Notes: generated from the letters alone by a model not told the origin. A DNA stretch of 64,000 nucleotides from Bradyrhizobium manausense (GCF_018129685.1 NZ_JAFCLG010000003.1:408622-472621); one strand, 5' to 3'. Positions 1 through 8,704 are shown, counted from the first letter of the stretch. Numbers and translations: made by a program.

Positions 1-507
1 CTCGATCAGGCCGCCGGTGAGCGGCGAGACCATCTGGCCGATCATCAGGGCGGCGACCACCAGGCTGATCATGGAGGCGACACGGTCGCGCTCGTAGATG
101 TCGCGGATGATGGCGCGGCTGATCACCATGCCGGAGGCGCCGCCAAGCGCCTGGAAGAAGCGTGCCGCGATCAGCTGCGGCAGGGTTTCGGCGAAGATGC
201 AGGCGACGCTCGCCGCGACCATCAGCGCGAGGCCACCAAGCAGCACCGGGCGCCGGCCAAACCTGTCCGACAACGGCCCCATGATCAGCTGCGACAGCGC
301 GATGCCGACCATGTAGAGCGACACCGTCATCTGCGCGATCGAGATGTCGCGTCCGAACGTCGTCGCCAGCACCGGCAGCGCCGGCACCAGAATGTAGAGC
401 GAAATCGGCGCGATCCCGGTCATGACGACGAGCAACAGCAACACCACGCGCGAGGTCGCGATGTCCTTGTTCGCCGCTTCCGGCGGCTTGCTGATCATGC
501 CGTGCAT
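1..507 (-). CDS. Bcr/CflA-type MFS efflux transporter (partial, C-terminal part outside window)
   Basis: The first 169 residues of a major facilitator protein are visible; the frame is still open at base 1. After a short cytoplasmic N-terminus come a first hydrophobic segment and the loop between helices 2 and 3 with the MFS motif A (GPLSDRFGRRP), followed by a conserved R-F-x-Q-A-L-G-G helix. This pattern fits the Bcr/CflA drug-resistance subfamily of inner-membrane proton antiporters; the substrate cannot be told. There are two in-frame ATGs, at 507 and 498, and neither has a clear ribosome site, so the first is used. The family usually has about 400 residues. Confidence 0.85.
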   Translation of the reverse strand, partial: MHGMISKPPEAANKDIATSRVVLLLLVVMTGIAPISLYILVPALPVLATTFGRDISIAQMTVSLYMVGIALSQLIMGPLSDRFGRRPVLLGGLALMVAASVACIFAETLPQLIAARFFQALGGASGMVISRAIIRDIYERDRVASMISLVVAALMIGQMVSPLTGGLIE

Positions 508-658
508 GCGCGTCCGTCTTTCGAGTTCGAGGCGGACTGTAGCGTGTTCGCACAAGACCGAAATCGGCGTTTCGGAATGCGGCCATACGGATTTTGGGAC
601 GGTTATGACGAGGGCGCGATGGCGACTGATTGGGCGTGCTTCAAGCCACAAATCCGGT

Positions 659-758
659 GTCATCGCCCGGCTTGACGGGGCGATCCAGTAGGCCGCGGCC
701 TCTCCGCATACGTTTCTGTCTCTGGAATACTGGATTCCCCGCTTTCGCGGGGAATGAC
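659..758. repeat. Palindromic intergenic repeat with internal hairpins
   Basis: An imperfect inverted repeat lies between the efflux gene and the aminopeptidase gene. The left arm is 659-690 (begins GTCATCGCCCGG, ends GATCCAGTA) and the right arm 728-758 (begins TACTGGATTC, ends GGAATGAC). Each arm holds its own small hairpin, for example CCCCGC/GCGGGG in the right arm. Nothing else is seen in the gap 508-814. From memory, elements of this look recur in Bradyrhizobium genomes; copy number here was not tested. Confidence 0.75.
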
Positions 759-814
759 AGCGAAGGGCGGAGAAAGAGCCTTGCGCTGGTCGCGTGGCGC
801 TATACGGGCAAGGC

Positions 815-2644
815 TTAAGCCTTCAGCTCCGCCGTGGCCTGATCGAGCCAGGCCTTGGTCGCCGCATCCAGCGCCGGGCCCACCTCAGCGCGGACACGCG
901 CGTGGTAGGCATTGAGCCAGGCGAGTTCGTCGCGGTTCAGCATCGCGGTGTCGATCAGCCGGCGGTCGATCGGTGCCAAGGTCAGCGTCTCGAATGCGTT
1001 CATCGCCTTCTCTGCGCCCTTGATGTCGGCGGCGACGACCAGCTCGAGGTTCTCGATGCGGATGCCGAAAGCGTCGGTCTTGTAATAGCCGGGTTCGTTG
1101 GAGAGGATCATGCCGCGCTTGAGCGGCGTGGTGCCCAGCTTGGAGATCCGCGCCGGGCCCTCGTGCACGCTGAGATAGCTGCCGACACCGTGGCCGGTGC
1201 CATGCTCGAAATCGACGCCGGCCGCCCAAAGATATTGCCGCGCCAGCGTGTCGAGCTGCGCGCCGGTGGTGCCGTCCGGGAAGACTGCGCGCGCAATCGC
1301 CATATGACCGCGCAGCACGCGGGTGAAACGGTCACGCATCTCCTCGGTGGGCTCGCCCACCGCCATGGTGCGGGTCACATCCGTGGTGCCGTCTTCGTAT
1401 TGCGCGCCGGAATCGATCAGCAGCAAGTCGCCGGGCGCAATGCGCCGGTTGCTCTTGCGGGTGACGCGGTAGTGCACGATGGCGCCGTTCGGGCCGGTGC
1501 CGGAGATGGTCGGGAACGACACGTCCCTCAACGCACCGGTATCGCGGCGAAACGTCTCCAGCGCCTCGACCGCATCGATCTCGGTGAGTTTGCCGCTTCC
1601 CGCCTCGCGATCGATGAAGGCGAGGAAGCGCGCCAGCGCGATCGCATCGCGCCGGTGCGCGGTCTGCGTGCCCTTGATTTCGGTGGCGTTCTTGACGGCC
1701 TTGAGCAGGGCGACCGGATCGCTGCCGCGCACCGGCTTGCCGCCGCTGCCCGTGATCAACCGGCTCAGCGCGTCGGCCGCGGTGGGGTTGTCGAGCGCGA
1801 TCGCGGCACCGCTTCGAGCGAGCGCCATCAGTGTTGGCGTCAGCGCGTCGGGCTCGCGCACGTCGGCCGATTGCTCGATATGGTCACGGGTGAGGTTGGA
1901 GAGCTTGCGGTGATCGATGAACACGGTGGGCCGGCCGACCTTGGGCACCAGCGCGTAGGAGAGCGGGAGCGGCGTATGCGCGACATCGGCGCCGCGGATG
2001 TTGAAGGTCCAGGCCACCGCATGGCTGTCGGAGAGAACCAGCGCGTCGGCTCCCAACTTCTCGATCTCGCTTTTGATCTGCGCGAGCTTCTCGGCCTCGG
2101 CAACGCCCGCATATTGCACGCCGTGGATCGTGACCGGCGCGACCGGCGGCTGCGGCCGGTCCCGCCAGACTGCGTCGATGGGATTGCTGTCGACCGCGAT
2201 CAGTTCGGCGCCGGCCTTGGCGCAAGCGGCCGAGAGACGCTCGGCTGCCGCAAAAGTGTGCAGCCAAGGATCAAATCCTAGGCGATCGCCGGCTTTGAGA
2301 TGGGCCGAGACCCAGCTCTCCGGTGGCGGATCGATCAGCGATTCCACCCCCCACGCCGTGGCATCGACCTGTTTGGCCGCCTGGATCGTGTAGCGGCCGT
2401 CGACGAACAATGCGGCTTCCTGGGTCAGCACCACGGCGAGCCCGGCCGAGCCGGTAAAGCCGGTCAGCCAGGCAAGCCGCTCCTCGGACGGCGCCACATA
2501 TTCGTTCTGCTGCTGATCGGCGCGCGGAACGACGAAGCCGGTCAGCTTGCGGTGGGCGAGTTCTTCACGGAGTGCCGCCAGCCGCGCCGTCAATGCGACG
2601 CCGGCCTCGGGCTCTTCGAATGTCTGGAAGTGAGCTTCGAACAT
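815..2644 (-). CDS. Aminopeptidase P family (M24) Xaa-Pro peptidase
   Basis: This 609-residue protein removes N-terminal residues that precede proline. It has the long three-domain form: two creatinase-like N-terminal domains (about 20-310) and the M24 pita-bread domain (about 320-550). The dinuclear metal site is complete: Asp in LLLIDSGAQY, Asp in GTTDVTRT, His in GTGHGVGSYL, Glu in LSNEPGYY and Glu in IRIENLELV. The length matches the roughly 600-residue cytosolic aminopeptidase P1 type rather than the 440-residue E. coli PepP. ATG start at 2644; no strong ribosome site is visible. It is transcribed alone. Confidence 0.93.
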   Translation of the reverse strand: MFEAHFQTFEEPEAGVALTARLAALREELAHRKLTGFVVPRADQQQNEYVAPSEERLAWLTGFTGSAGLAVVLTQEAALFVDGRYTIQAAKQVDATAWGVESLIDPPPESWVSAHLKAGDRLGFDPWLHTFAAAERLSAACAKAGAELIAVDSNPIDAVWRDRPQPPVAPVTIHGVQYAGVAEAEKLAQIKSEIEKLGADALVLSDSHAVAWTFNIRGADVAHTPLPLSYALVPKVGRPTVFIDHRKLSNLTRDHIEQSADVREPDALTPTLMALARSGAAIALDNPTAADALSRLITGSGGKPVRGSDPVALLKAVKNATEIKGTQTAHRRDAIALARFLAFIDREAGSGKLTEIDAVEALETFRRDTGALRDVSFPTISGTGPNGAIVHYRVTRKSNRRIAPGDLLLIDSGAQYEDGTTDVTRTMAVGEPTEEMRDRFTRVLRGHMAIARAVFPDGTTGAQLDTLARQYLWAAGVDFEHGTGHGVGSYLSVHEGPARISKLGTTPLKRGMILSNEPGYYKTDAFGIRIENLELVVAADIKGAEKAMNAFETLTLAPIDRRLIDTAMLNRDELAWLNAYHARVRAEVGPALDAATKAWLDQATAELKA

Positions 2645-2829
2645 GGCTCAGTTTAGGATCATGGAGATCAGTCCGCAATGTAGACGCAATTGGCATCTCA
2701 TCTGGCATGGACTGTGCTTGAAAATGTTCCATTCGAATTGAGTGGAGTAATGGATGCGGCTGTTGCGCTTCGTCCGGATAACAGGGACACTCGAGCAAGT
2801 GGTTCATCTCAACGGCGAGGGGACACACG

Positions 2830-3003
2830 ATGCCAGCGTTCACCTTTGAGAAGATTTCACCACCGGTGCGCCGTGCACCTGCGGCAGCGACGCCAAAGAA
2901 GCCGCGCGGCCTCATCAGCCAGATGATGGATCGGTTCGCCGAGCGCCGTGCGAGGCGCGCATTGCGCGCTTCGAAGCGCGGTGACGAGAAGGCGGTGAAG
3001 TAG
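2830..3003 (+). CDS. Small basic conserved-type hypothetical protein (57 aa)
   Basis: A 57-residue reading frame with an ATG at 2830, preceded by a GAGGGG stretch at good spacing. The product is very basic: an Ala/Pro/Lys-rich N-terminal half, then a short amphipathic stretch (LISQMMDRFAERRARR) and a Lys/Arg tail. There is no signal peptide or membrane segment. It stands alone between the aminopeptidase gene and prmA, which end toward it on the other strand or lie convergent. Small basic proteins of this shape are common in Bradyrhizobium; function unknown. Confidence 0.6.
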   Translation: MPAFTFEKISPPVRRAPAAATPKKPRGLISQMMDRFAERRARRALRASKRGDEKAVK

Positions 3004-3026
3004 TGCCCCATCGGCGTTTGAGGTTG

Positions 3027-3914
3027 CTACGAGAGTTTCCTCAGCAGCAGGCTGCTCCACCCCTCGATCCGCAGATGGCGGAGTGGCGCGAGACCTCGCA
3101 CGCGATAGGCGGCGATCACCGCGGGCGCCTGGTGGGTCAACAGGCCGGAGAGAATGACGTGGGCGCCGGGGGCCAGATGCCGAGTCATCGGGCCGGCCAA
3201 TTGCCGCAGCGGATTGGCAAGGATGTTGGCGAGCACGAGGTCGAACGGGCCGCTTCTGGCAAAATCCGGTGCGGCGAAGCCGGTCGCCCGGATTACCCGC
3301 ACGTATTGCCCTGTTTCGTTCAGGGCCGCATTCTCGGCCGCGACCCGCACCGAGGGAGGGTCGATGTCGGAGGCCAGCACCCTCAGATGCAGCGCCTTGG
3401 CGGCCGCGATCCCCAGCACGCCGGTACCGGTGCCAAGGTCGAGCACGTGCTTCGGCCGTGCATGTTTCAAGACATGGTCAAGCAGAAGTAAACAGCCGCG
3501 CGTGGTGCCGTGGTGGCCCGTGCCGAAAGCGAGCGCCGCTTCGATCTCGATGGCGAGCTTGTTTGGCGCCACGCGGTCGCGGTCGTGGCTGCCATGAACG
3601 ACGAAGCGTCCGGCCGGCACCGGGACGAGGTCCTCGAGGCTCGCCTTGACCCAGTCCTTGGCCTCGATCGTGTCGAAGGCGAGGGTGGCGGCGATGTCAT
3701 TTCCTGCTGAAGTTGCAACGAGTTCGCGCAGCAATTCCTGGTCGGGCGCCTCGGCAAAATGCAGCGTGACGTCCCATTGTCCGTCCGGCCGTTCGAAGGC
3801 TGCAACGGCCGCCTCGCCCTCGAAAAAGACTTCCGTGAGCAGGTCGACCACGCGCCTGGCGGCAGACTCGTTGCCTATCGAAAAACTGGCGCGATGGGTC
3901 GGCAAGGGCTGCAT
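3027..3914 (-). CDS. prmA: Ribosomal protein L11 methyltransferase PrmA
   Basis: A cytosolic S-adenosylmethionine-dependent enzyme that trimethylates lysines and the N-terminus of ribosomal protein L11. The 295-residue length is normal for the family. An N-terminal substrate-recognition domain (about 1-110) is followed by a Rossmann methyltransferase domain with the SAM-binding motif VLDLGTGTGVLGIAAAK near 165, an acidic motif ASDIDPPSV, and the PrmA/N6-type signature LANILANPL. ATG at 3914. The ATG of the neighbouring pilin gene lies about 150 bases away on the other strand, so the two genes are divergent. Confidence 0.95.
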   Translation of the reverse strand: MQPLPTHRASFSIGNESAARRVVDLLTEVFFEGEAAVAAFERPDGQWDVTLHFAEAPDQELLRELVATSAGNDIAATLAFDTIEAKDWVKASLEDLVPVPAGRFVVHGSHDRDRVAPNKLAIEIEAALAFGTGHHGTTRGCLLLLDHVLKHARPKHVLDLGTGTGVLGIAAAKALHLRVLASDIDPPSVRVAAENAALNETGQYVRVIRATGFAAPDFARSGPFDLVLANILANPLRQLAGPMTRHLAPGAHVILSGLLTHQAPAVIAAYRVRGLAPLRHLRIEGWSSLLLRKLS

Positions 3915-4068
3915 TCGAGGGTTCCGTAGAGTTCAATTTTGGGAACTTTTGTTCCAGTTTTCCGCATAACTTGCAGTCTTCCAGTTAACTAGACCATAGG
4001 TTGCACAGGGTAGATGTACGGATGTTGGAGCCAACCGACACACCCTGGAATGGAAATGGAGGCGAGTC

Positions 4069-4233
4069 TTGAAGTGCATGGTTTCGAAGTTCTGGTCCGA
4101 TGAATCAGGCGCGACCGCGATCGAATACGGACTGATCGCGGCCGGTATCGCGCTGGCCATCATCACAGTCGTGAACAGCCTGGGCACCACGATGAATGAC
4201 AAGTTCGGTTCGGTTAGCAGCTCCTTGAAGTAA
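4069..4233 (+). CDS. Flp/Fap-type pilin subunit
   Basis: A 54-residue type IVb prepilin. The signature SGATAIEYGLIAAGIALAII shows the short leader, the cleavage site after Gly and the conserved Glu+5/Tyr pair, followed by the single hydrophobic helix and a short polar tail (MNDKFGSVSSSLK). GGAGG at 4058-4062 sits 6 bases before TTG 4069 but 15 before the in-frame ATG 4078, so the TTG start (leader LKCMVSKFWSDESG) is preferred. Flp pilins are processed by CpaA-type peptidase and exported by Cpa/Tad machinery, none of which is in this window, so this is an isolated pilin gene. Confidence 0.9.
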   Translation: MKCMVSKFWSDESGATAIEYGLIAAGIALAIITVVNSLGTTMNDKFGSVSSSLK

Positions 4234-4291
4234 TTTCTGCCTCCCATTTCCCAGCGGGGGGCACTTTTTTCATAGACGGCTTCGTTTGCGA

Positions 4292-4335
4292 CCGCCCGCC
4301 GGGGAAATTGCCTCCTGGCGGGCGGAGGTCGTTTT
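4292..4335 (+). terminator. Hairpin with short T stretch after the pilin gene
   Basis: CCGCCCGCC (4292-4300) pairs with GGCGGGCGG (4317-4325), extended by GGGG with CCTC and closed by an A-rich loop; GTTTTG follows at 4330-4335. It lies 59 bases past the pilin stop and could end that transcript, although the T run is short. Confidence 0.5.
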
Positions 4336-4369
4336 GGGAACCGGGCTCTCGCGCTCTTTGGCCCACAGG

Positions 4370-4537
4370 TTGTCCACCCGCGATCCCGCGGCCGGTCCAC
4401 GGTTATACCCGGTCTATCCCGCCCGTTCTCCACAGCTTGCCCCCGCGATTGTACTAGGCCTCTGCCTCAAGCTTCCACGGGTTCGGCGCACCACCGCCAA
4501 CAGCTCTGTCCACAGCCCGTCCACAGGCTTATCCACG
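4370..4537. promoter_or_regulatory. Cluster of DnaA-box-like TCCAC sites
   Basis: Five sites resembling the DnaA box TTATCCACA fall in 168 bases, all on the + strand: TTGTCCACC 4370-4378, TTCTCCACA 4426-4434, CTGTCCACA 4506-4514, CCGTCCACA 4517-4525 and TTATCCACG 4529-4537. The last one covers the stop codon of the FAD oxidoreductase gene. No dnaA, dnaN, hemE or parAB is nearby and no AT-rich unwinding region is visible, so this is at most a DnaA-titrating or regulatory cluster and may be chance. Confidence 0.3.
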
Positions 4538-6139
4538 GTTTGCAAACAGTCTGCGGTGATCCCGCAAGATCGCCTGCGCCGCGTTATGGCCCGGCGCGCC
4601 GGTGACGCCGCCGCCGGGATGGGCGCCGGAGCCGCAATGGTAGAGGCCTTTCAGCGGCCCGCGATAATCGGCATGGCCCAGCATCGGCCGCGCCGAGAAC
4701 AGCTGGTTCAGGGTCAGCGCGCCGTGGAAGATGTCGCCGCCGAGCAGGCCGAATTGACGCTCGAGATCGAGCGGGGAGAGGATCTGGCGGCCGAGCACGC
4801 TTGCCGCAAAGCCGGGCGCGTAGCTGTCGACCGTCGCGATCATGAGATCGGCCACCTCCTCGCGATGATCGTCCCAGGATTTTCCGTCAGGCAGCTCGGG
4901 GGCGACGTGCTGGCAGAACAGGCTCGCGACGTGCTTGCCGGCTGGCGCCAGCGTGTCGTCGAGTGTCGATGGGATCAGCATCTCGACGATCGGCTGGCGG
5001 CTCCAGCCCTCGGCCCGCGCATCGAGATAGGCGCGGTCCATATAGCCGAGGCTTGGCGCGAGGATGATGCCGGAGGTGAGGTGATCGCCTTCGCCTGATA
5101 GCGCCGCGAAGGAGGGCAGGCGGTCCAGCGCCACGTTCATCCGGAAGGTGCCGGAGCCGTTCTTCCAATGGCGGATGCGCGCGAGGAAATCCCCAGGAAG
5201 CGCGTCGGCTGCGATCAGCCGCGTATAGAGCAGCTTTGGATTGACGTTGGCCGCGACATACCTTGCGCGGATCGCCGTGCCGTTCTCCAGCACCACGCCG
5301 ACGGCGCGGTCGCGCTCGACGATCACCTCGCGCACGCCGGCATCCGTGTCGATTGTCACACCACGCGCCTCTGCGGCGCGGGCCATCGCCTGCGTGATCG
5401 CACCCATGCCGCCGATGGCGTGGCCCCAGACGCCCTTCTTGCCGTTCACCTCGCCGAAGGCGTGATGCAGCATCACATAGGCCGAGCCGGCGGCGTAGGG
5501 GCTCGCATAATTGCCGACGATGGCATCGAAGCCGAACAGCGCCTTGACGAGATCGTGCTCGAAGCGCTCGTCCAGCATCTCGCCGGCCGAGCGGGTGAAG
5601 AGATCGAGCAGACTGCGGCTCTGCTCCAGCGTCAGGCCGCGCAGGATGTTGGCTGTCGAAAGCGCGTTCGCGGCCTCGCGGATGGCGCCAATGCCAAAAT
5701 GAGCGAGCAGGTTCGGCGGTGCGCGCAGCACGAACTGCCGCAGCACATCCGCGATGTCCTCGAGTTCGCGCGAAAACCCGTCGAGCGCGTCGGCGTCGTG
5801 CGCGCTGAGCCGTGCGACCGACGTCTTGGTCCGGCCCTCGCCTGTGAGAAGATAGCTGCCGTCAGGCGCGGGCAGGAAATTCTGCGCGCGGCGCTCGACC
5901 ACGCGCAAGCCCTGCTCGGCGAGCCCGAGATCGCGGATGACCTGCGGATTGAGCAGGCTGACGGTGTAGGCCGCGACCGAGTTGCGGAAGCCAGGATGAA
6001 ACTCCTCCGTGACCGCGGCCCCGCCCACCACCTTGCGGCGCTCGACCACGTGCACCCGCAAGCCCGCCATCGCGAGATAGGCCGCGCAGGTGAGGCCGTT
6101 ATGGCCAGCGCCGATGATGACGACGTCGGTTTCGCTCAT
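4529..6139 (-). CDS. Phytoene-dehydrogenase-like FAD-dependent oxidoreductase (CrtI/PYROXD2 type)
   Basis: A 536-residue flavoprotein. The N-terminal FAD-binding Rossmann motif is IIGAGHNGLTCAAYLA, followed by the VERRKVVGGAAVTEE segment; the C-terminal FAD signature of the carotenoid-desaturase family is GSGAHPGGGVTGAPGHNAA. It belongs to COG1233, the branch with mammalian PYROXD2 and not true carotenoid genes, and no crtB or crtE is near. The substrate is unknown. ATG at 6139. It is divergent from the membrane/spermidine-synthase-like gene, with a palindromic repeat between them, and its stop lies in the DnaA-box-like cluster. Confidence 0.88.
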   Translation of the reverse strand: MSETDVVIIGAGHNGLTCAAYLAMAGLRVHVVERRKVVGGAAVTEEFHPGFRNSVAAYTVSLLNPQVIRDLGLAEQGLRVVERRAQNFLPAPDGSYLLTGEGRTKTSVARLSAHDADALDGFSRELEDIADVLRQFVLRAPPNLLAHFGIGAIREAANALSTANILRGLTLEQSRSLLDLFTRSAGEMLDERFEHDLVKALFGFDAIVGNYASPYAAGSAYVMLHHAFGEVNGKKGVWGHAIGGMGAITQAMARAAEARGVTIDTDAGVREVIVERDRAVGVVLENGTAIRARYVAANVNPKLLYTRLIAADALPGDFLARIRHWKNGSGTFRMNVALDRLPSFAALSGEGDHLTSGIILAPSLGYMDRAYLDARAEGWSRQPIVEMLIPSTLDDTLAPAGKHVASLFCQHVAPELPDGKSWDDHREEVADLMIATVDSYAPGFAASVLGRQILSPLDLERQFGLLGGDIFHGALTLNQLFSARPMLGHADYRGPLKGLYHCGSGAHPGGGVTGAPGHNAAQAILRDHRRLFANRG

Positions 6140-6150
6140 GATGTTCCTGG

Positions 6151-6192
6151 CGTCATTCCGGGTTCGCCTCTTCGAGGCGCCCCGGAATGACG
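6151..6192. repeat. Short perfect cruciform-type repeat
   Basis: CGTCATTCCGGG (6151-6162) is the exact inverse of CCCGGAATGACG (6181-6192), and inside it CGCCTC (6165-6170) pairs with GAGGCG (6174-6179). It sits between two divergent genes, 11 bases from the start of the FAD oxidoreductase gene, and so could be part of its leader. The outer arms resemble the GTCATTCC arms of the repeat at 659-758. Confidence 0.7.
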
Positions 6193-6304
6193 TTCTATAT
6201 CAAGCATTCCTCGCGGCAACATCACGAGACCATTTATTGCCCGTTCAGGCGCGGTGTGCTCCATTGCGCCGCCCGGCGTCCGCCGGGAGCAAGCCGGAGC
6301 TTCC

Positions 6305-8587
6305 ATGGATTCGATCGTGCAACCCGCCGCCACGGAACAGCCGTCGTCGTCGCGCAACCGGCTGCTGCTGGCGGTCTACACCGCCGCGATCTTCGTCAGC
6401 GCATTGCTGCTGTTCTCGGCGCAGCCGCTGTTCACGAAAATGGTGCTGCCGCGACTCGGCGGTTCGCCGGCGGTATGGTCCGTGGCGATGGTGTTTTTCC
6501 AGTCGCTGCTGCTCGCCGGCTATGCCTATGCGCATCTGCTGATGCAGATCAGGAATCGCGTCGTTCCCGTGGTGGTGCATCTTGCGTTGCTGGTCGTCGC
6601 CTTCGTCGCGCTGCCGCTCGGCATCGCCAGCGCTTATGGCGAGCCGCCGGCCTCCGGCTATGCGTTCTGGCTGCTCGGCCTGTTCGTGACGTCGATCGGG
6701 CTGCCGTTCTTCGCGCTCGCCGCCAACAATCCGCTGCTGCAAGCCTGGTTCGTCCGCACCGGCCATCCTGACGGGCGCGATCCCTATTTCCTCTATGCCT
6801 CCTCCAACATCGGCAGCTTCCTCGCCCTGTTGTCCTATCCGTTTCTGCTCGAGCCGATGTTCACGCTGCACACGCAGAACCGGCTCTGGACCGGGGGCTA
6901 TGGCCTCTTGATTCTCTTGATCGCCGCCTGCGGCGTGCTGCTGTTGCGCTCGCCGATGCCGGCTGTGGCCGATATGCGGACCGAGGACGCGAATGCGCCG
7001 GCGCCTGGCATCGTGACGCGGCTGCGCTGGATCTTCCTTGCCGCGGTGCCGTCAGGCCTGCTCATCGCGGTCACCGCGCATATCTCGACCGACGTCGCGG
7101 CCGCGCCGCTGCTGTGGGTGCTGCCGCTGTCGCTGTATCTGCTCACCTGGGTGGTCGTGTTCCAGACGCGGCCGCTGTTGCCGCACAAATGGATGCTGAT
7201 GCTGCAGCCGCTCGCGATCGCCGGCATCATCGTCCTGCTGGCCTTCGGCGGCGAACAGAATTTGTTGCTCACGCTTGGTGGCCATCAGCTCTGCTTCTTC
7301 ATCATCGCGATGGCCTGTCACGGCGAATTGGCGCGGACCCGGCCGGCGGCAAAGTATCTCACCGGCTTCTATGTCGCGCTGTCGTTCGGCGGCATGGTTG
7401 GTGGTTTCTTTGCCGGCCTCGTGGCGCCCTTCACGTTCTCATGGATCGCCGAATACCCGATCCTGGTCGCGCTTGCGGCGCTGTGCCGGCCGTCGGCGAA
7501 CGAACGTTTTGCCGGCGTCGTCAAATGGTACTGGCTGGCACTTGCGGTGCTCGCCGCGGCACTGGTTGCGCCGTCTTATACGACGGGCGCACTCTCGACC
7601 TGGTTCGAGGACCAGCGCGTCTGGGTCGCCGGCGCCGTTGGGGTGCTCGCAGCGCTGCTGGCGCTCGCGCTCAATGCAGGCCGCTGGAAGATCTTTGCCA
7701 CCGTCGCGCTCGCGCTCGCTCTGATCCGGATCTATCCGGCCGACGAAGGCCGCGTTACGACGGTGCGCAGCTTCTTCGGCGTGCACAAGATCGTGGAGAC
7801 GCCGGGCGGCTATTTCCATGTGCTGATGCACGGCACCACGATTCACGGCGCCGAGCGTTTCCGCAACAATGACGGCACGCCGGTCACCGGGCGGCCCGAG
7901 CCGATCACCTATTATCACAAGGACGGCGGCATCGGTCAGGCCATCACGGCGATCCGCGAGCGCAAGGGCGCGCCGTTGAAGGTCGCGGCGATCGGCGTCG
8001 GTTCGGGCACGCTTGCCTGCGCCGCCGAGCCCGGTGAAGATTGGAAGTTCTTCGAAATCGACCAGTCCATGGTCGATGCCGCGAGCGATCCGAAGAATTT
8101 CCGCTTCATCTCGAGCTGCCAGCCGAACTTCAAGCCGGTAATCGGTGACGCACGCCTCACCTTCGCCAGGGAGCCCGATGGCGTCTACGACCTCATCATC
8201 GTCGACGCTTATTCGTCGGATGCGATCCCGATTCATCTCGCGACCGAAGAGGCAATGAAGATCTACAAGGACAAGCTCGCGCCGCACGGCGCCGTGGTGA
8301 TGCACGTCTCTAACCGGCATCTCGATCTCGAACCGGTCGTCGTCGGAATTGCCGATGCCAACGATCTCAAGAGCTGGGTCTTTGATGAGGATTCCGGCCG
8401 CGACGCAGACTACATCTTCTCGACCGACGTCGTCATCTCCGCGCGCGAGGCGGCCGATGTCGGTAAGCTCGCGTCTTCCAAGCAGTGGGAGGAGACCGAT
8501 CCGGACGAGAAGGTGCGGGTCTGGACCGATGATTACTCCAACATCCTCGGCGCACTCTATCGGCGGCTGCGCTACGGCGAGCAGTAA
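6305..8587 (+). CDS. Multi-spanning membrane protein fused to a spermidine-synthase-like domain
   Basis: A 760-residue protein. Residues about 20-440 form many hydrophobic segments; residues about 480-760 form a Rossmann domain like the polyamine aminopropyltransferases, with the nucleotide motif AAIGVGSGTLAC, an acidic FFEIDQSMVDAA strand, VIGDARL and the IIVDAYSSDAIPIHL segment that corresponds to the active-site loop. Such fusions are often called fused MFS/spermidine synthase; activity has rarely been shown. The ATG at 6305 has GGAG 5 bases upstream and is preferred to the in-frame ATG at 6254, which would add a Pro/Arg-rich stretch. No other polyamine gene is adjacent. Confidence 0.85.
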   Translation: MDSIVQPAATEQPSSSRNRLLLAVYTAAIFVSALLLFSAQPLFTKMVLPRLGGSPAVWSVAMVFFQSLLLAGYAYAHLLMQIRNRVVPVVVHLALLVVAFVALPLGIASAYGEPPASGYAFWLLGLFVTSIGLPFFALAANNPLLQAWFVRTGHPDGRDPYFLYASSNIGSFLALLSYPFLLEPMFTLHTQNRLWTGGYGLLILLIAACGVLLLRSPMPAVADMRTEDANAPAPGIVTRLRWIFLAAVPSGLLIAVTAHISTDVAAAPLLWVLPLSLYLLTWVVVFQTRPLLPHKWMLMLQPLAIAGIIVLLAFGGEQNLLLTLGGHQLCFFIIAMACHGELARTRPAAKYLTGFYVALSFGGMVGGFFAGLVAPFTFSWIAEYPILVALAALCRPSANERFAGVVKWYWLALAVLAAALVAPSYTTGALSTWFEDQRVWVAGAVGVLAALLALALNAGRWKIFATVALALALIRIYPADEGRVTTVRSFFGVHKIVETPGGYFHVLMHGTTIHGAERFRNNDGTPVTGRPEPITYYHKDGGIGQAITAIRERKGAPLKVAAIGVGSGTLACAAEPGEDWKFFEIDQSMVDAASDPKNFRFISSCQPNFKPVIGDARLTFAREPDGVYDLIIVDAYSSDAIPIHLATEEAMKIYKDKLAPHGAVVMHVSNRHLDLEPVVVGIADANDLKSWVFDEDSGRDADYIFSTDVVISAREAADVGKLASSKQWEETDPDEKVRVWTDDYSNILGALYRRLRYGEQ

Positions 8588-8619
8588 TATTCCGCAGTCC
8601 GAACGCAGCTTCGTAGTTT

Positions 8620-8704
8620 GTAGCCCGGATGGAGCGCAGCGCAATCCGGGGTTGTTCGGCACGTGGCACCATTCCCGGATTTCGCTGCGTTCCATCCGGG
8701 CTAC
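8620..8704. repeat. Palindromic repeat (GTAGCCCGGATGGAGCG type)
   Basis: Arm 8620-8650 begins GTAGCCCGGATGGAGCGCAG and ends AATCCGGG; arm 8674-8704 is its near-exact inverse, ending ATCCGGGCTAC. The spacer is 23 bases. It fills the gap between two convergent genes and may serve as a bidirectional terminator, though no T tract is present. Confidence 0.8.

Noticed and set aside
794..2281. Long plus-strand open frame of 495 codons
   Set aside because: It runs antisense to the aminopeptidase P gene, whose family motifs are complete. The translation is Arg/Asp/Gly-rich with no family features, as expected for the opposite strand of high-GC genes.
3933..4433. Minus-strand frame over the pilin gene
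   Set aside because: The Flp signature on the plus strand is unmistakable, and this frame has no recognised features.
4370..4537. Replication origin
   Set aside because: DnaA-like words alone are not enough; no AT-rich unwinding element and none of the usual origin-linked genes are present.
4529..6139. Carotenoid biosynthesis gene crtI
   Set aside because: The protein belongs to the broader COG1233 group, and no crtB, crtE or crtY is close.
8620..8704. Classical rho-independent terminator
   Set aside because: The stem is long and repeat-like and lacks a T tract; it is better listed as a repeat that could end transcription by chance.
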